Shown one piece after another: positions 26,823 to 34,904 of a stretch of 64,000 nt of DNA. Below the pieces are notes generated by a model. The model was not told where the DNA came from. It saw only the letters and a program-made list of their open reading frames with translations, and made no database searches. Position numbers and translations under genes: made by a program. The stretch is from positions 1 to 64,000 of the forward strand of contig JBBRNL010000001.1 in the NCBI GenBank assembly GCA_038230335.1, read 5' to 3'. Position 1 is the stretch's first letter, and each line of letters starts with the position of its first letter. The DNA comes from JBBRDU01 sp038230335. GTDB taxonomy: Bacteria; Verrucomicrobiota; Verrucomicrobiia; Chthoniobacterales; UBA10450.

Positions 26823-27037
26823 CACTCCGCACCTTCAATATGAAAACCACGCCCATCGATAACCAACCTGTCATCGTCACCGTGCCGCCAGCCACCGTCT
26901 CGCGGTACTTGGAAGCGAGCGAACAAGTCGAGCAGACGCTCGGCGCTTCGCCCGGCCCCGAGTTCCTCATGAGTTTGGCGATCGAGCACGAGGACGCCTT
27001 CGTCAAACCACTGCCGCTGCCCATTAACAAACTATGA
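26816..27037 (+). CDS. Hypothetical small protein of the secretion operon
   Basis: This 73-residue acidic protein starts at ATG 26816, inside the previous gene's stop (ATGGTGA), or at 26840. It has PVIVTVPPATVSRYLEASEQ and a GPEFLMSLAIEHEDAFV helix. No domain is recognised. Tight overlap with its neighbours suggests real expression as part of the secretion operon. Confidence 0.55.
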   Translation: MVTLRTFNMKTTPIDNQPVIVTVPPATVSRYLEASEQVEQTLGASPGPEFLMSLAIEHEDAFVKPLPLPINKL

Positions 27038-27438
27038 GTCTGAAACGATCCGATAAAAATACGAACGGCAACGGCGCATCCGCCGATGCCGGCGGCGACT
27101 CGCCGAAACTCCGCGACAACGTGGAGATCAACGCCAAGATCGATGCCTACATCAAGGCCAACCCGAAGGAATGGAATTACATCCAAGGCCTTCCGCGGGA
27201 CCGGCTGGAACGAATGATGGTGTTACAGAAGGTCAACAAAGTCGAGCGCCGCGAACGCGTTCGCACCAGCGTGATGAAACAGCTCGATGCAAATCCCGAG
27301 CTAAAGGAAGCGTATCGCAAGCTCGTGAAGAATCTCCCTGCCGAGCAGCAGGAGAAAGCGATGACTTCCATCGCCGCGCGGACACTGCGTACCATCACGC
27401 CGCGTCAGCAGCAGCAGAGCCAAGGCGCGCGAGTTTAG
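27034..27438 (+). CDS. Hypothetical protein at the end of the secretion operon
   Basis: This 134-residue, highly charged and mainly helical protein includes NVEINAKIDAYIKANPKEW, YIQGLPRDRLERMMVLQK and a Gln-rich tail. It overlaps the previous gene by 4 bases. There is no membrane segment or signal, so it is cytoplasmic. Basic helical proteins at this place sometimes act as relaxosome accessories, but no motif shows this here. Confidence 0.55.
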   Translation: MSLKRSDKNTNGNGASADAGGDSPKLRDNVEINAKIDAYIKANPKEWNYIQGLPRDRLERMMVLQKVNKVERRERVRTSVMKQLDANPELKEAYRKLVKNLPAEQQEKAMTSIAARTLRTITPRQQQQSQGARV

Positions 27439-27659
27439 ATAACGCGCTGCCAAACGCGAAGACTCCGGGCTACTCCGTGCGGACAGTCCCGCACGCCCGG
27501 AGACTTCGCGGGCTTTCTGAGTTCATGATGCCACTGCTGCCCAGCCGCATCCGTGCGCGATCAAAGCGCTTGATCGAGGACGTTTCCCGAACGCTTCTCT
27601 GCAGTTCGCCGCAGTTGCGGTCTGGCCGACCCAGCTCATCTTCTGCTCTGCAACAACCA

Positions 27660-28199
27660 ATGCCGCTTTTCGACAAAGATTCGGAACGAGAGCACCTGGA
27701 TTACTTCCTCTCCGCGAGAAGATACGCCACGGGAGAGGAGTTGAGTCTCGTCGCTGATTCCGAAGCGCCCGACTTTGTTTGTAAGCGCGCCAGCGGCGAG
27801 TTGGTAGGCGTTGAGCACACAAGAATAGAATACAATCCGGAACGGACAGAGATTCTCCAAGCGTGCCGCGCCTATGACGGCGAGCTGGACAATTTTGCCG
27901 TGTTTTGGGCTGCGGCACGCAGCCTGGCAAACAAGGAGCGTAAGCGCCGGAAGCCACACTGGAAATATCCCGATGCAACAATTCTGGTCCTAGATCTGCC
28001 CGAAGGTTACCGGTTCGAAGATTGGCCGGAGGATTCATCGATGTCCGATGAGTTCAGCGACTCTGGTTTCATCGAGGTCTGGATCTCAGATCACTCATCG
28101 ATTGAAGGATATGGCGAGGTAACAGCCATCGGTCTGTATCCGGCCTCGATTTGGGGAATTCAAGGGCAAGGATATCTTTGGGGTGTTCCCTATAAATAG
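27660..28199 (+). CDS. Hypothetical protein, nuclease-fold-like
   Basis: This 179-residue protein begins MPLFDKDSEREHLDYFLSAR and has APDFVC...LVGVEHTRIEY, resembling the D...E-x-K strand pair of PD-(D/E)xK nucleases but with His-Thr where E-x-K would be. It also has a DATILVLDLPEG strand and an aromatic C-terminus. The frame is open upstream to 27171 through the previous gene, so ATG at 27660 is a best guess. The family is not recognised. Confidence 0.5.
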   Translation: MPLFDKDSEREHLDYFLSARRYATGEELSLVADSEAPDFVCKRASGELVGVEHTRIEYNPERTEILQACRAYDGELDNFAVFWAAARSLANKERKRRKPHWKYPDATILVLDLPEGYRFEDWPEDSSMSDEFSDSGFIEVWISDHSSIEGYGEVTAIGLYPASIWGIQGQGYLWGVPYK

Positions 28200-28368
28200 A
28201 CGCGCGCAACAACATCACCGAGCCGTCGATTTTATCGCTCGCTGCGCGCCGTAAAGGTATTGCTCGCTGCGCTGCGCTCCACCTTGACTGTGCTCGCTCC
28301 GCGTGGAGGGAGGTCTTTATCGGCTGCGTTCGAGGAGCTATTGCTCGTCCCGAAAATAAGGTTACGGC

Positions 28369-29043
28369 TCAGCGCGTAAACGAGATGTCGCGCAGCGCCT
28401 TTGCGATTCGCGCTTTCACTCGTTGCATCTCTTCCTGGAGCACCGGGTGTCCTTCGGCTTCTTCGATTAAGTGATCCAACAGAATCTTGCGGCGGCCTCC
28501 TCTGCGCTGGGCCGCAAGCGTCTTGCGCGTGAGCTTCCGTTGCAGCTTCGATCTCGGGTCTGCGGTGATGGAGGAATGCGGTCCGCCCACGAGCAGGTCG
28601 TAGCGAATGAGCCCCGTGACGTAGGCGGAAAACGAGGGATAGCCAAGTTCCTGCCATCGCACGTCAACGAGCCTCCAGATATCGAACGGGAAAGTGGCAC
28701 GTTCCGGGACTGCGCTGAGCTGCACCGGTAAATCGTGCCGGCTACGCGTCGCGACATTCTGCAAGCGGTGAATACGCTCGACGAGCTGCACGAGTAGCCC
28801 CTCACGTTTCTGTCCCGGGCGATAACGCGAGTCCAGCTCGCGGTCCACGGCGTCTTGCGCGGCTTGGGTGTCACGAGCTATTGCGACCGTGATCTCGTGC
28901 TTCGCGTCGGAACGCAGATCGTAGCAGACCAGCTCCACGGCATACGGTGCGAAGATGCTGTGGCCGAATTCGCCGCTGCGCCGCTTCACGGCCGGCGCAA
29001 GCAGGCCCGGAATCGTGATGCTTTTGCGAACTCCCTTTGGCAT
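28369..29043 (-). CDS. Protein with two ribbon-helix-helix-like halves
   Basis: This 224-residue protein has two segments that look alike: an N-terminal RKSITIPG...FGHSIFAPYAVELVCYDL (about 6-45) and a central PFDIWRLVDVRWQELGYPSF followed by SAYVTGLIRYDLL (about 115-150). Both have the strand-helix-helix outline of CopG/Arc-type DNA-binding proteins. The C-terminus is basic (RGGRRKILLDHLIEEAE). It may be a regulator, or an oriT-binding accessory of conjugation. It lies beside a small HTH gene in the same orientation. Confidence 0.45.
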   Translation of the reverse strand: MPKGVRKSITIPGLLAPAVKRRSGEFGHSIFAPYAVELVCYDLRSDAKHEITVAIARDTQAAQDAVDRELDSRYRPGQKREGLLVQLVERIHRLQNVATRSRHDLPVQLSAVPERATFPFDIWRLVDVRWQELGYPSFSAYVTGLIRYDLLVGGPHSSITADPRSKLQRKLTRKTLAAQRRGGRRKILLDHLIEEAEGHPVLQEEMQRVKARIAKALRDISFTR

Positions 29044-29069
29044 AACCCGCGCCCTTTCCGAATGAGCAT

Positions 29070-29339
29070 TCAATCTTGCTTGTACCCGGGATGTTTGGCA
29101 AGCCAGGCGTCGAGTCGCTGGAGGGTGCATTTGCCGAGAGAGAACGGCGTGTCAGACGCGTTCTTGATTTGCGACATTGCCGTGCGGCCGACACCGGAGA
29201 GAACGGATAGCTCCGCGCTGTTGAACTGACGGTGCGGAAACTTCGCTGCCAGAAAAAGCAGCGCTGCGATGGTCGTTGCGGAGGAGAAGGAGCCGCTCCC
29301 TGCGGCTTCGAGGTGGTCTGTGGAGGCTTGTTTGATCAT
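29070..29339 (-). CDS. Small HTH-like protein
   Basis: This 89-residue protein has a helical N-terminus and a likely helix-turn-helix, FNSAELSVLSGVGRTAMSQI, followed by FSLGKCTLQRLDAWLAKHPG. It resembles small regulators that pair with excision or transfer genes. It precedes the two-RHH-like gene by 26 bp on the same strand, so they may be one transcription unit. Confidence 0.5.
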   Translation of the reverse strand: MIKQASTDHLEAAGSGSFSSATTIAALLFLAAKFPHRQFNSAELSVLSGVGRTAMSQIKNASDTPFSLGKCTLQRLDAWLAKHPGYKQD

Positions 29340-29675
29340 TGTTTGGTCCCATTTTTGTTACATGGCCAAGAATACGTTCAGATGAACACCTCGACAATCC
29401 TTTGGTCATGGCCACTTCGTCGAAGGAGACCGGATAAGGGCTCCTTCTGCGGGCTTACCAGGCGTGCGCGAGCAGTGGAGCCCTAAAAACCTGTCAAAAA
29501 AATTCGCAGATCGGGAGAGAACGTCCCGCGCCAGTCCCAGAACACTGAGGAAAGAGTGACTGGCCTCGAATCAGGCCGGCAAAAAACGGGGTGTAGAGCC
29601 TTCGTGTCGCGCGAGTTCTGGAGCAAGTGCGCCGGAGCGAGCGCGGCAAGAAACCTCAACCCTGCTTTCATTCCC
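29340..29675. other. Divergent intergenic region near right end
   Basis: About 335 bp between the minus-strand HTH gene and the plus-strand 29676 gene. It must hold promoters for both directions. There is an A-rich stretch, TCAAAAAAATTCGC, and a short palindrome, GGCCTCGAATCAGGCC. It is a candidate location for a transfer origin, but I see no recognisable nick-site motif. Confidence 0.35.
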
Positions 29676-30128
29676 ATGACCGAAATCCAAGTAAAGAGAC
29701 TCGTAAACGAAGCCGTTCTCCTCCACCGCGACATTGCCATCCGAACAGATCGTCTGAAAACCCTCAAAGCCGACCTCGTCCGCGAGGCGCGGCGTCACGA
29801 ACACGAATTCACTCCCACCGAAAACGGCGGCTCCCGCTGGTCGGTGACCGGCAACAACGGCTGCATCGCTCGTGTGAACTTCCCGGCTCCCGCGCTCGTA
29901 TCGCACATCGAATCGGAAAGTGAGACCTTCGATCACGTGCTCGGTCTCGCTGGCGAGTCCTTGGACCGGCTTTTCGCATCGATCTACTACATCCGGCCGC
30001 TTCCCGATTTTCGTGAAGAAGTGTTCATGGCTCTGCCAAAGCAAGATGCCGACAAGCTGATCGAGCTCTGCCAAACGACATCGTCGCCGCGCGTAAGCTT
30101 TGAAACGGCCCCGTCGAAAACCTCGTAA
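29676..30128 (+). CDS. Hypothetical protein
   Basis: This 150-residue protein begins MTEIQVKRLVNEAVLLHRDI, a helical, charged start, then has an acidic region and FRADRLF-like helices, ending Ser/Thr-rich. No domain is recognised. ATG at 29676 is chosen because the upstream extension to 29556 is poor. It precedes the XRE gene by 20 bases and is probably co-transcribed with it. Confidence 0.5.
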   Translation: MTEIQVKRLVNEAVLLHRDIAIRTDRLKTLKADLVREARRHEHEFTPTENGGSRWSVTGNNGCIARVNFPAPALVSHIESESETFDHVLGLAGESLDRLFASIYYIRPLPDFREEVFMALPKQDADKLIELCQTTSSPRVSFETAPSKTS

Positions 30129-30148
30129 CGCCCAGGAGGAATCACCGA

Positions 30149-30427
30149 ATGCGTTACAAAAACAACGTAGGTCCGCAGGTGCGCCGTCGACGTTATGCGC
30201 TCGGCTGGTCTCAATCCGATCTCGCGACGAAACTGCAACTCGCTGGTTTCGATACCAGCCGCAGCGGCGTATCAAAAATAGAGGCGCGGCTCTCTTACGT
30301 CGACGACAAGACGCTCCTCTATCTCGCGGAAGTGCTGAGAGTGCAGGTGCAAGAACTATTCCCGCCGCGAACGCCAGGAAATCGCATTCATGACTTCATG
30401 GAAAAGTTGGAGACCACGCGATTTTGA
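30149..30427 (+). CDS. XRE-family helix-turn-helix regulator
   Basis: This 92-residue Cro/C1-type protein has QVRRRRYALGWSQSDLATKL, a recognition helix around RSGVSKIEARLSYV and a final helix LLYLAEVLRVQVQELFP. An AGGAGG ribosome site nine bases before ATG is unusually good for this window. It is the last gene before the right attachment site, a common place for an element regulator. Confidence 0.8.
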   Translation: MRYKNNVGPQVRRRRYALGWSQSDLATKLQLAGFDTSRSGVSKIEARLSYVDDKTLLYLAEVLRVQVQELFPPRTPGNRIHDFMEKLETTRF

Positions 30428-30457
30428 TGCGCGGCTCTGAACTCGAAGCCAGGCCTA

Positions 30458-30483
30458 CATTGTATACGCCTTTTTGATACGGC
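30458..30483. promoter_or_regulatory. Candidate integrase arm/excision site, right end
   Basis: CATTGTATACGCC (30458-30470) is identical to 93-105 near the left end and in the same orientation. It is followed by GATACGGC (30476-30483), matching the second left repeat less one base. It lies 100 bp from the 3' end of the tRNA-Thr gene. The function is inferred from the pairing. Confidence 0.5.
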
Positions 30484-30583
30484 ACGTCGGAAACCGAGCT
30501 AATCGCGGCTAATGAGAGTCAAAGCTCAATTCAACCGAATCGTCGTAAGTCCTTGATTTGCAAAGACTGCTAACGATAGCTAA

Positions 30584-30656
30584 AGCCGGCTAGGAGGCTC
30601 GAACTCCTGACCTGCTGATTACAAATCAGCTGCTCTACCAGCTGAGCTATACCGGC
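30584..30656 (-). tRNA. tRNA-Thr (anticodon TGT)
   Basis: This complete 73-base tRNA folds into a D arm (GCTC/GAGC), an anticodon arm GCTGA-TTTGTAA-TCAGC with anticodon TGT, and a T arm AGGAG-TTCGAGC-CTCCT. The acceptor is GCCGGTA with AGCCGGC: six pairs form (T6-G67 is a wobble) and A7-A66 is a mismatch. CCA is not encoded. It bounds the mobile element on the right and shares 32 identical bases with the tRNA-Thr at the window start. Confidence 0.9.
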
Positions 30657-30695
30657 GTTTCCCTGGGAGGAATGGCAATCCAGACTACCCTCAAC

Positions 30696-30751
30696 CATCC
30701 GGCTCGTACTTCGCACGGTTCAAAGCGGGCGGCAAGCTCGCCGGGAAGACC
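30696..30751 (+). pseudogene. Integrase N-terminal remnant
   Basis: Just outside the right tRNA-Thr, one frame reads PSGSYFARFKAGGKL, against PSGTYFARFRAGGKL in the intact integrase at 348-1451 (13 of 15 identical). No further integrase sequence follows, and the frame is soon lost. Another frame through 30672-30920 shows no domain. I read it as the stump of an earlier related element at the same tRNA. Confidence 0.5.
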
Positions 30752-30916
30752 GGGCACGACCATCTGCCGCGACGGAAATACCATCGCCCGTCGAATGTCC
30801 TATACCGTGCAGGGAGACGTGCGAGCTGTTTTCGAGCACGATGGCCGCATGATCAAACCTGTTCTTAAGGGCGGCACGTCCCGGAGATCGTTAGGTCAAC
30901 TTGTCTCCCTGCCACG

Positions 30917-33334
30917 ATGATACACGATCTCAGATTCGCCTTTCGCCAACTTCTTAAATCCCCTGGGTTCACGGCGGCGGCCGTGATTACGCTCGCGCTC
31001 GGCATTGGAGCGAACGCCGCCATTTTTAGCGTGGTCAACAGTGTCTTGCTTCGACCCCTGCCCTACAAGGATCCTGCCCATCTGTGGATGCTGATGGCTG
31101 TCCACCAATCGCGCGAACTGGAAGGCGGGCTGGTTTCGATACCCGATTATCTCGATTTCAAAGAGCAGTCCGCGGCGTTCGATCAACTTGCGGTATACAC
31201 ATCGATCACCTCCGATCTGACCGGAATGGGGGAGCCGGAACGGATCCAACTTGGCGTTGTTTCCCATAATCTTTTTTTCCTGCTCGGAGTCACCCCGAGC
31301 ATTGGCCGGGGCTTTTTGCCTGAAGAAGATGCTCTTTCCGGAGAACGCGTCGCGATTGTCAGCCATGAGCTATGGCAACGGCGCTTTGGCTCCGATCCCG
31401 GGTTAATCGGGAAGCCGATATCGATCAATGACGTCGCGTACGTCGTCGTCGGGATCATGCCGCCTGGATTCCGGGTCGCGCAAACAGCGCATGACATCTG
31501 GACGCCGACGCACAGCGCAAGCGGTGCCACACTGCGCGATTATCGAATATTCAGTCTCATCGGTCGGGCAAAATCGGGCCTGCGTATCGCGCAAGCGCAA
31601 TCGGAAATGGGCGCTCTGGCCGCGCGGTTGGCTCAGCAGTATCCGCAAACGAACGCCGGATTCGGGCTGCACATTCTTCCGCTCCGCGACTTTATCGTGG
31701 GCGACCTTCGCACCGCGCTCTTTGTCCTCCTTGGCGCAGTTTCCCTCGTCCTTTTCATCGCTTGCGCGAACGTCGCGAATTTGTTGCTGGTGCGCGCCGT
31801 CTCGCGCGAAAAGGAAATCGCCATCCGCTCCGCGCTGGGGGCGAGCCGGTCGAGGTTAATGAGGCAACTCGCGACCGAAGGTCTCCTTCTCGCGACCATC
31901 GGAGGCGCTCTTGGCTTTCTTGTCACGCTTTGGGCCACGAGCGCGTTGAAGAGCCTGCTTCCGGCGGACCTGCCGCGGCTCGCCGAAGTGCATATTGACG
32001 CGACAGTGGTGATTTTTTCAATCGGGGTAACGCTCTTGACCGGGGTGATTTTCGGTTTGGTCCCAGCGCTGCGAATGACAGGACAAAATCCGAACGCCTC
32101 CCTCAAAGACCGCGGCCGCGGCAGCAGCGCGGGAAGAAATGAGCGCCGCCTGCGCACCGCGCTCGTGGTCATCGAGCTCGCGCTGGCCATGATGCTTCTG
32201 GCCGGCGCCGGTTTGTTGATCGAAAGCTTCATTCATCTGCAAGGAGTCGATCCTGGTTTTACGGCCAAGAACCTCCTGACGATGGAAGTAGCTTTACCGC
32301 GCTCGAGATATCCGGACGACAATCGTCGCGCCGACTTTTATGCGGAATTAATAAGACGATTGGAAAAGTTGCCTGGCGCGGAAGCGGCCGCAGCGACCTT
32401 GCAAGCACCGCTTATCGGTCTGGATGTCGATAAGAGCACATTCATCATCCAAGGTGGGCCGGTTCCCGCTCCCGGTGAGGAACCAGGCGCGCGGCTGCAC
32501 GTCGTGACGCCGGAGTATTTCCGCGCCATGACCATCCCGTTGCGGCGAGGCCGAATGTTTACCGAGCGAGATGATCGCACGGCGCCCGGCGTCATCATCA
32601 TCAACGAAGCCATGGCGCGACGCTCATGGCCTAACGGAAACCCCATCGGTCAGCAGCTCAAACAAGGACTCGTTCTCCTGCCCGGCGAACCGGTCATGCG
32701 CGAGATTGTCGGTGTCGTCGCGAACGTCCAGCATTTTGGTCTCGCCGCGGCCGAGGAACCACAGGCGTATGTGCCGCATCGACAGACGCCCTGGCCGGAA
32801 ATGACTTTGGTAATCCGCGCAACCTCGAACGCGGCCAGCCTCGCCTCTGCCGCGCGTGCTCAAGTCAGACTCATGGATACGGAATTGCCGGTAGCAAAAG
32901 TAATCACCATGGAACAAGGACTGACAGATTCCGTCGCGCAGCCTCGCTTTCGCGCTTTGCTCGTCGGGCTTTTCTCTGTCCTCGCCGTCGTCCTGGCCGG
33001 GATCGGGCTTTACAGCGTGATGGCTTACTCGGTGACGCAGCGCACCAGCGAAATTGGAATCCGCATGGCATTGGGCGCCAGCACGGCCGACGTGCTGAAG
33101 ATGATCCTCCGCGAAGGGTCGTCCATGGTCGCGTTGGGCTTACTTATCGGACTCGCGGGCGCGTTGGGCCTCACGCGGTTGCTGGCCAGTTTGCTTTTTG
33201 GGGTCGGGCCGAACGATCCGAGCACATTTGCCGGTGTCTCGGTTTTCCTGGCGCTCGTTGCCATGCTGGCCTGCTACCTGCCCGCACGGCGTGCGACGAA
33301 AGTCGATCCGATGGTCGCGCTTCGTTGCGAATGA
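30917..33334 (+). CDS. ADOP-type ABC transporter permease (MacB/FtsX)
   Basis: This 805-residue membrane protein of the acidobacterial duplicated orphan permease type starts with DLRFAFRQLLKSPGFTAAAV and GIGANAAIFSVVNSVLLRPL. It has two MacB periplasmic core plus FtsX modules: helices at about 20-40, 270-400, 430-450 and 690-795. Such proteins usually lack a linked ATPase gene, as here; their substrates are unknown. It ends with an RRATKVDPMVALRCE motif typical of the family. It is the first chromosomal gene beyond the element. Confidence 0.9.
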   Translation: MIHDLRFAFRQLLKSPGFTAAAVITLALGIGANAAIFSVVNSVLLRPLPYKDPAHLWMLMAVHQSRELEGGLVSIPDYLDFKEQSAAFDQLAVYTSITSDLTGMGEPERIQLGVVSHNLFFLLGVTPSIGRGFLPEEDALSGERVAIVSHELWQRRFGSDPGLIGKPISINDVAYVVVGIMPPGFRVAQTAHDIWTPTHSASGATLRDYRIFSLIGRAKSGLRIAQAQSEMGALAARLAQQYPQTNAGFGLHILPLRDFIVGDLRTALFVLLGAVSLVLFIACANVANLLLVRAVSREKEIAIRSALGASRSRLMRQLATEGLLLATIGGALGFLVTLWATSALKSLLPADLPRLAEVHIDATVVIFSIGVTLLTGVIFGLVPALRMTGQNPNASLKDRGRGSSAGRNERRLRTALVVIELALAMMLLAGAGLLIESFIHLQGVDPGFTAKNLLTMEVALPRSRYPDDNRRADFYAELIRRLEKLPGAEAAAATLQAPLIGLDVDKSTFIIQGGPVPAPGEEPGARLHVVTPEYFRAMTIPLRRGRMFTERDDRTAPGVIIINEAMARRSWPNGNPIGQQLKQGLVLLPGEPVMREIVGVVANVQHFGLAAAEEPQAYVPHRQTPWPEMTLVIRATSNAASLASAARAQVRLMDTELPVAKVITMEQGLTDSVAQPRFRALLVGLFSVLAVVLAGIGLYSVMAYSVTQRTSEIGIRMALGASTADVLKMILREGSSMVALGLLIGLAGALGLTRLLASLLFGVGPNDPSTFAGVSVFLALVAMLACYLPARRATKVDPMVALRCE

Positions 33335-33376
33335 AGAGCAAGATGAGAACGGCCATGCCGTGAAATTGCCTGTAGT

Positions 33377-34171
33377 CTAACGACGTGATCGGCGATAAGC
33401 CCCGGGAGAGATTCCCGTAGCCTCGCGAAAAACCCGACCCATGTGCGCCTGGTCATGGAACCCGCAGGCGGTGGCGATCTCACACAAGGGCATTTTGCTG
33501 CTCACGAGGGAGCGTATTGCCTGCCGGAGGCGGACCGCCCGAATCGATTCGCCCACCGACGTATCCCGATAGCGGCGAAATGCAGCGGCCAGCGTGGCAC
33601 GATGTATTCCTATGCTGTCGGCCACGAAGCTGAGCGAAATAGACTCGCAGGCGCGCTGTTCGATCATCGAGACCGCATCGTCTAACCACAGCGGTGGCGT
33701 CGCTCGAGAAATATGCTGCAGTCGTGCATTCGCCGAAAGCGCCAGCATGGCCCAGCCTTCGAGCGCGGCATGGCGCGCGTCATCGAGCTGATTAAATTCG
33801 CGCCGGATCTGATTCGCGTAATTCCACAGGCGCGCGTCCGCCCGCGCGGGGCGCGTCGCGGTGACCGGAATCCAGCGATCGGAATCAATAAAGAGCAAAA
33901 GGGCAAGAACGTCCGATTCCGGAGATGCTATGACGGTATGATGGAACCCCGGAGCGAGAGATCGCAACGCACCGGGTTGTTGAGAAACATCCCATCCGTC
34001 GGCGCATTCACGCATTTCGCCTTCAAGAAGGAAACAAATCTGCCCGGTTTCATGCGAGTGGTCCTGTAGTTCCACTCCGGCCGCAACGATTGTCTCAGAC
34101 ACTCTAATTCCATCAAGCTGGCAGGAACGCAGTTCCGTCCAGGAAGGATTCGTGGCCTTCGTTGCAATCAC
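33377..34171 (-). CDS. AraC-family transcriptional regulator
   Basis: This 264-residue protein has a cupin-like N-terminal ligand domain (about 20-100, HSHETGQICFLLEGEM) and two AraC HTH motifs at the C-terminus (SLSFVADSIGIHRATLAAAF and LCEIATACGFHDQAHMGRVF), ending ATGISPGAYRR. It would respond to a small molecule not evident from sequence. GTG at 34171 is the start. It is convergent with the permease gene, 42 bp between stops. Confidence 0.88.
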   Translation of the reverse strand: MIATKATNPSWTELRSCQLDGIRVSETIVAAGVELQDHSHETGQICFLLEGEMRECADGWDVSQQPGALRSLAPGFHHTVIASPESDVLALLLFIDSDRWIPVTATRPARADARLWNYANQIRREFNQLDDARHAALEGWAMLALSANARLQHISRATPPLWLDDAVSMIEQRACESISLSFVADSIGIHRATLAAAFRRYRDTSVGESIRAVRLRQAIRSLVSSKMPLCEIATACGFHDQAHMGRVFREATGISPGAYRRSRR

Positions 34172-34214
34172 GCCATTTACTATAGCATAGGCCCGTGCGC
34201 GGACGGCGACACAG

Positions 34215-34904
34215 TTACGGGCGGGATCGAGAGGTGACTGATAGTGGCTCGGCGGTCTCGAGGTTCTTGACCACGGTGCTTAGGTAAACCGACTCTGGGT
34301 AGAGCGTCTTGTATTTCGTGATTTCGGCCCGGTTCAGGACATTGAAGCCGTAGCGCTCGAACATCTTCTCCCCGCGCCGGCTATCGAATGTGACGATCTG
34401 TCCGTAGACCCGCTTCTCTCCACGCCGATACAGGTAACTGAGATACGCACTCATCAAAGCGCGCGTCGTGGACATCTTGCGCGCTTCGGGCAGGAGATTG
34501 ATGTGGAAATGCGGAACGCGCCGCGGCCGGGCCGGCACTTCGCGCCAGCCATGGGTAACGGTCCAGCGAATGAATCGACGTGAGCGCTCGTTGTAGCCTG
34601 GATAGCGGAAGATCACCCTGCAGAAGAGCGAAACGTTCTGCCAAAAGGAATAGAGCTGGTTGCGCAGCGGTTTACGCGAGCCAAGCAGATACCCACAGAG
34701 CTCGCCCTCTGATTCGATTACGAACGACGATTCCGGCTCCCAGTCCGTGTAATAGGTCGTGAGAAAATCCGCGAACAGTTCGCGATCGCCATAAACGGGA
34801 TCGATCGGTTCGCCCAGAAAACCGGTCTCACAACAGAGCCTTCGCACGGCGGCGCGGTCAGACTGTCTGTAGCTTCGAATGATAAATGGCGGCGCGGTTT
34901 CCAT
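34215..34904 (-). CDS. GNAT-family acetyltransferase
   Basis: This 229-residue protein begins with IRSYRQSDRAAVRRLCCETG, the usual first helix of GNAT enzymes, and has FVIESEGELCGYLLGS as a strand-turn-strand. It then has HFHINLLPEARKMSTTRALM near the acetyl-CoA site and a C-terminal FERYGFNVLNRAEITKY typical of the fold. The substrate is unknown. Its start overlaps the stop of the glycosyltransferase gene by one base, so the two are a coupled pair, perhaps acting on the same glycan or metabolite. Confidence 0.8.
   Translation of the reverse strand: METAPPFIIRSYRQSDRAAVRRLCCETGFLGEPIDPVYGDRELFADFLTTYYTDWEPESSFVIESEGELCGYLLGSRKPLRNQLYSFWQNVSLFCRVIFRYPGYNERSRRFIRWTVTHGWREVPARPRRVPHFHINLLPEARKMSTTRALMSAYLSYLYRRGEKRVYGQIVTFDSRRGEKMFERYGFNVLNRAEITKYKTLYPESVYLSTVVKNLETAEPLSVTSRSRP

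Noticed and set aside
27034..27438. Relaxase or relaxase accessory at the end of the secretion operon
   Set aside because: The protein is small and helical, with no His-triad or Tyr motif of relaxases; only a hypothetical label is justified.
28200..28368. Repeat array in a GCTCGCTGCGCTGCGCTCC-type stretch
   Set aside because: It is a GC-rich low-complexity gene gap with irregular short repeats, no regular unit and no spacers; not CRISPR.
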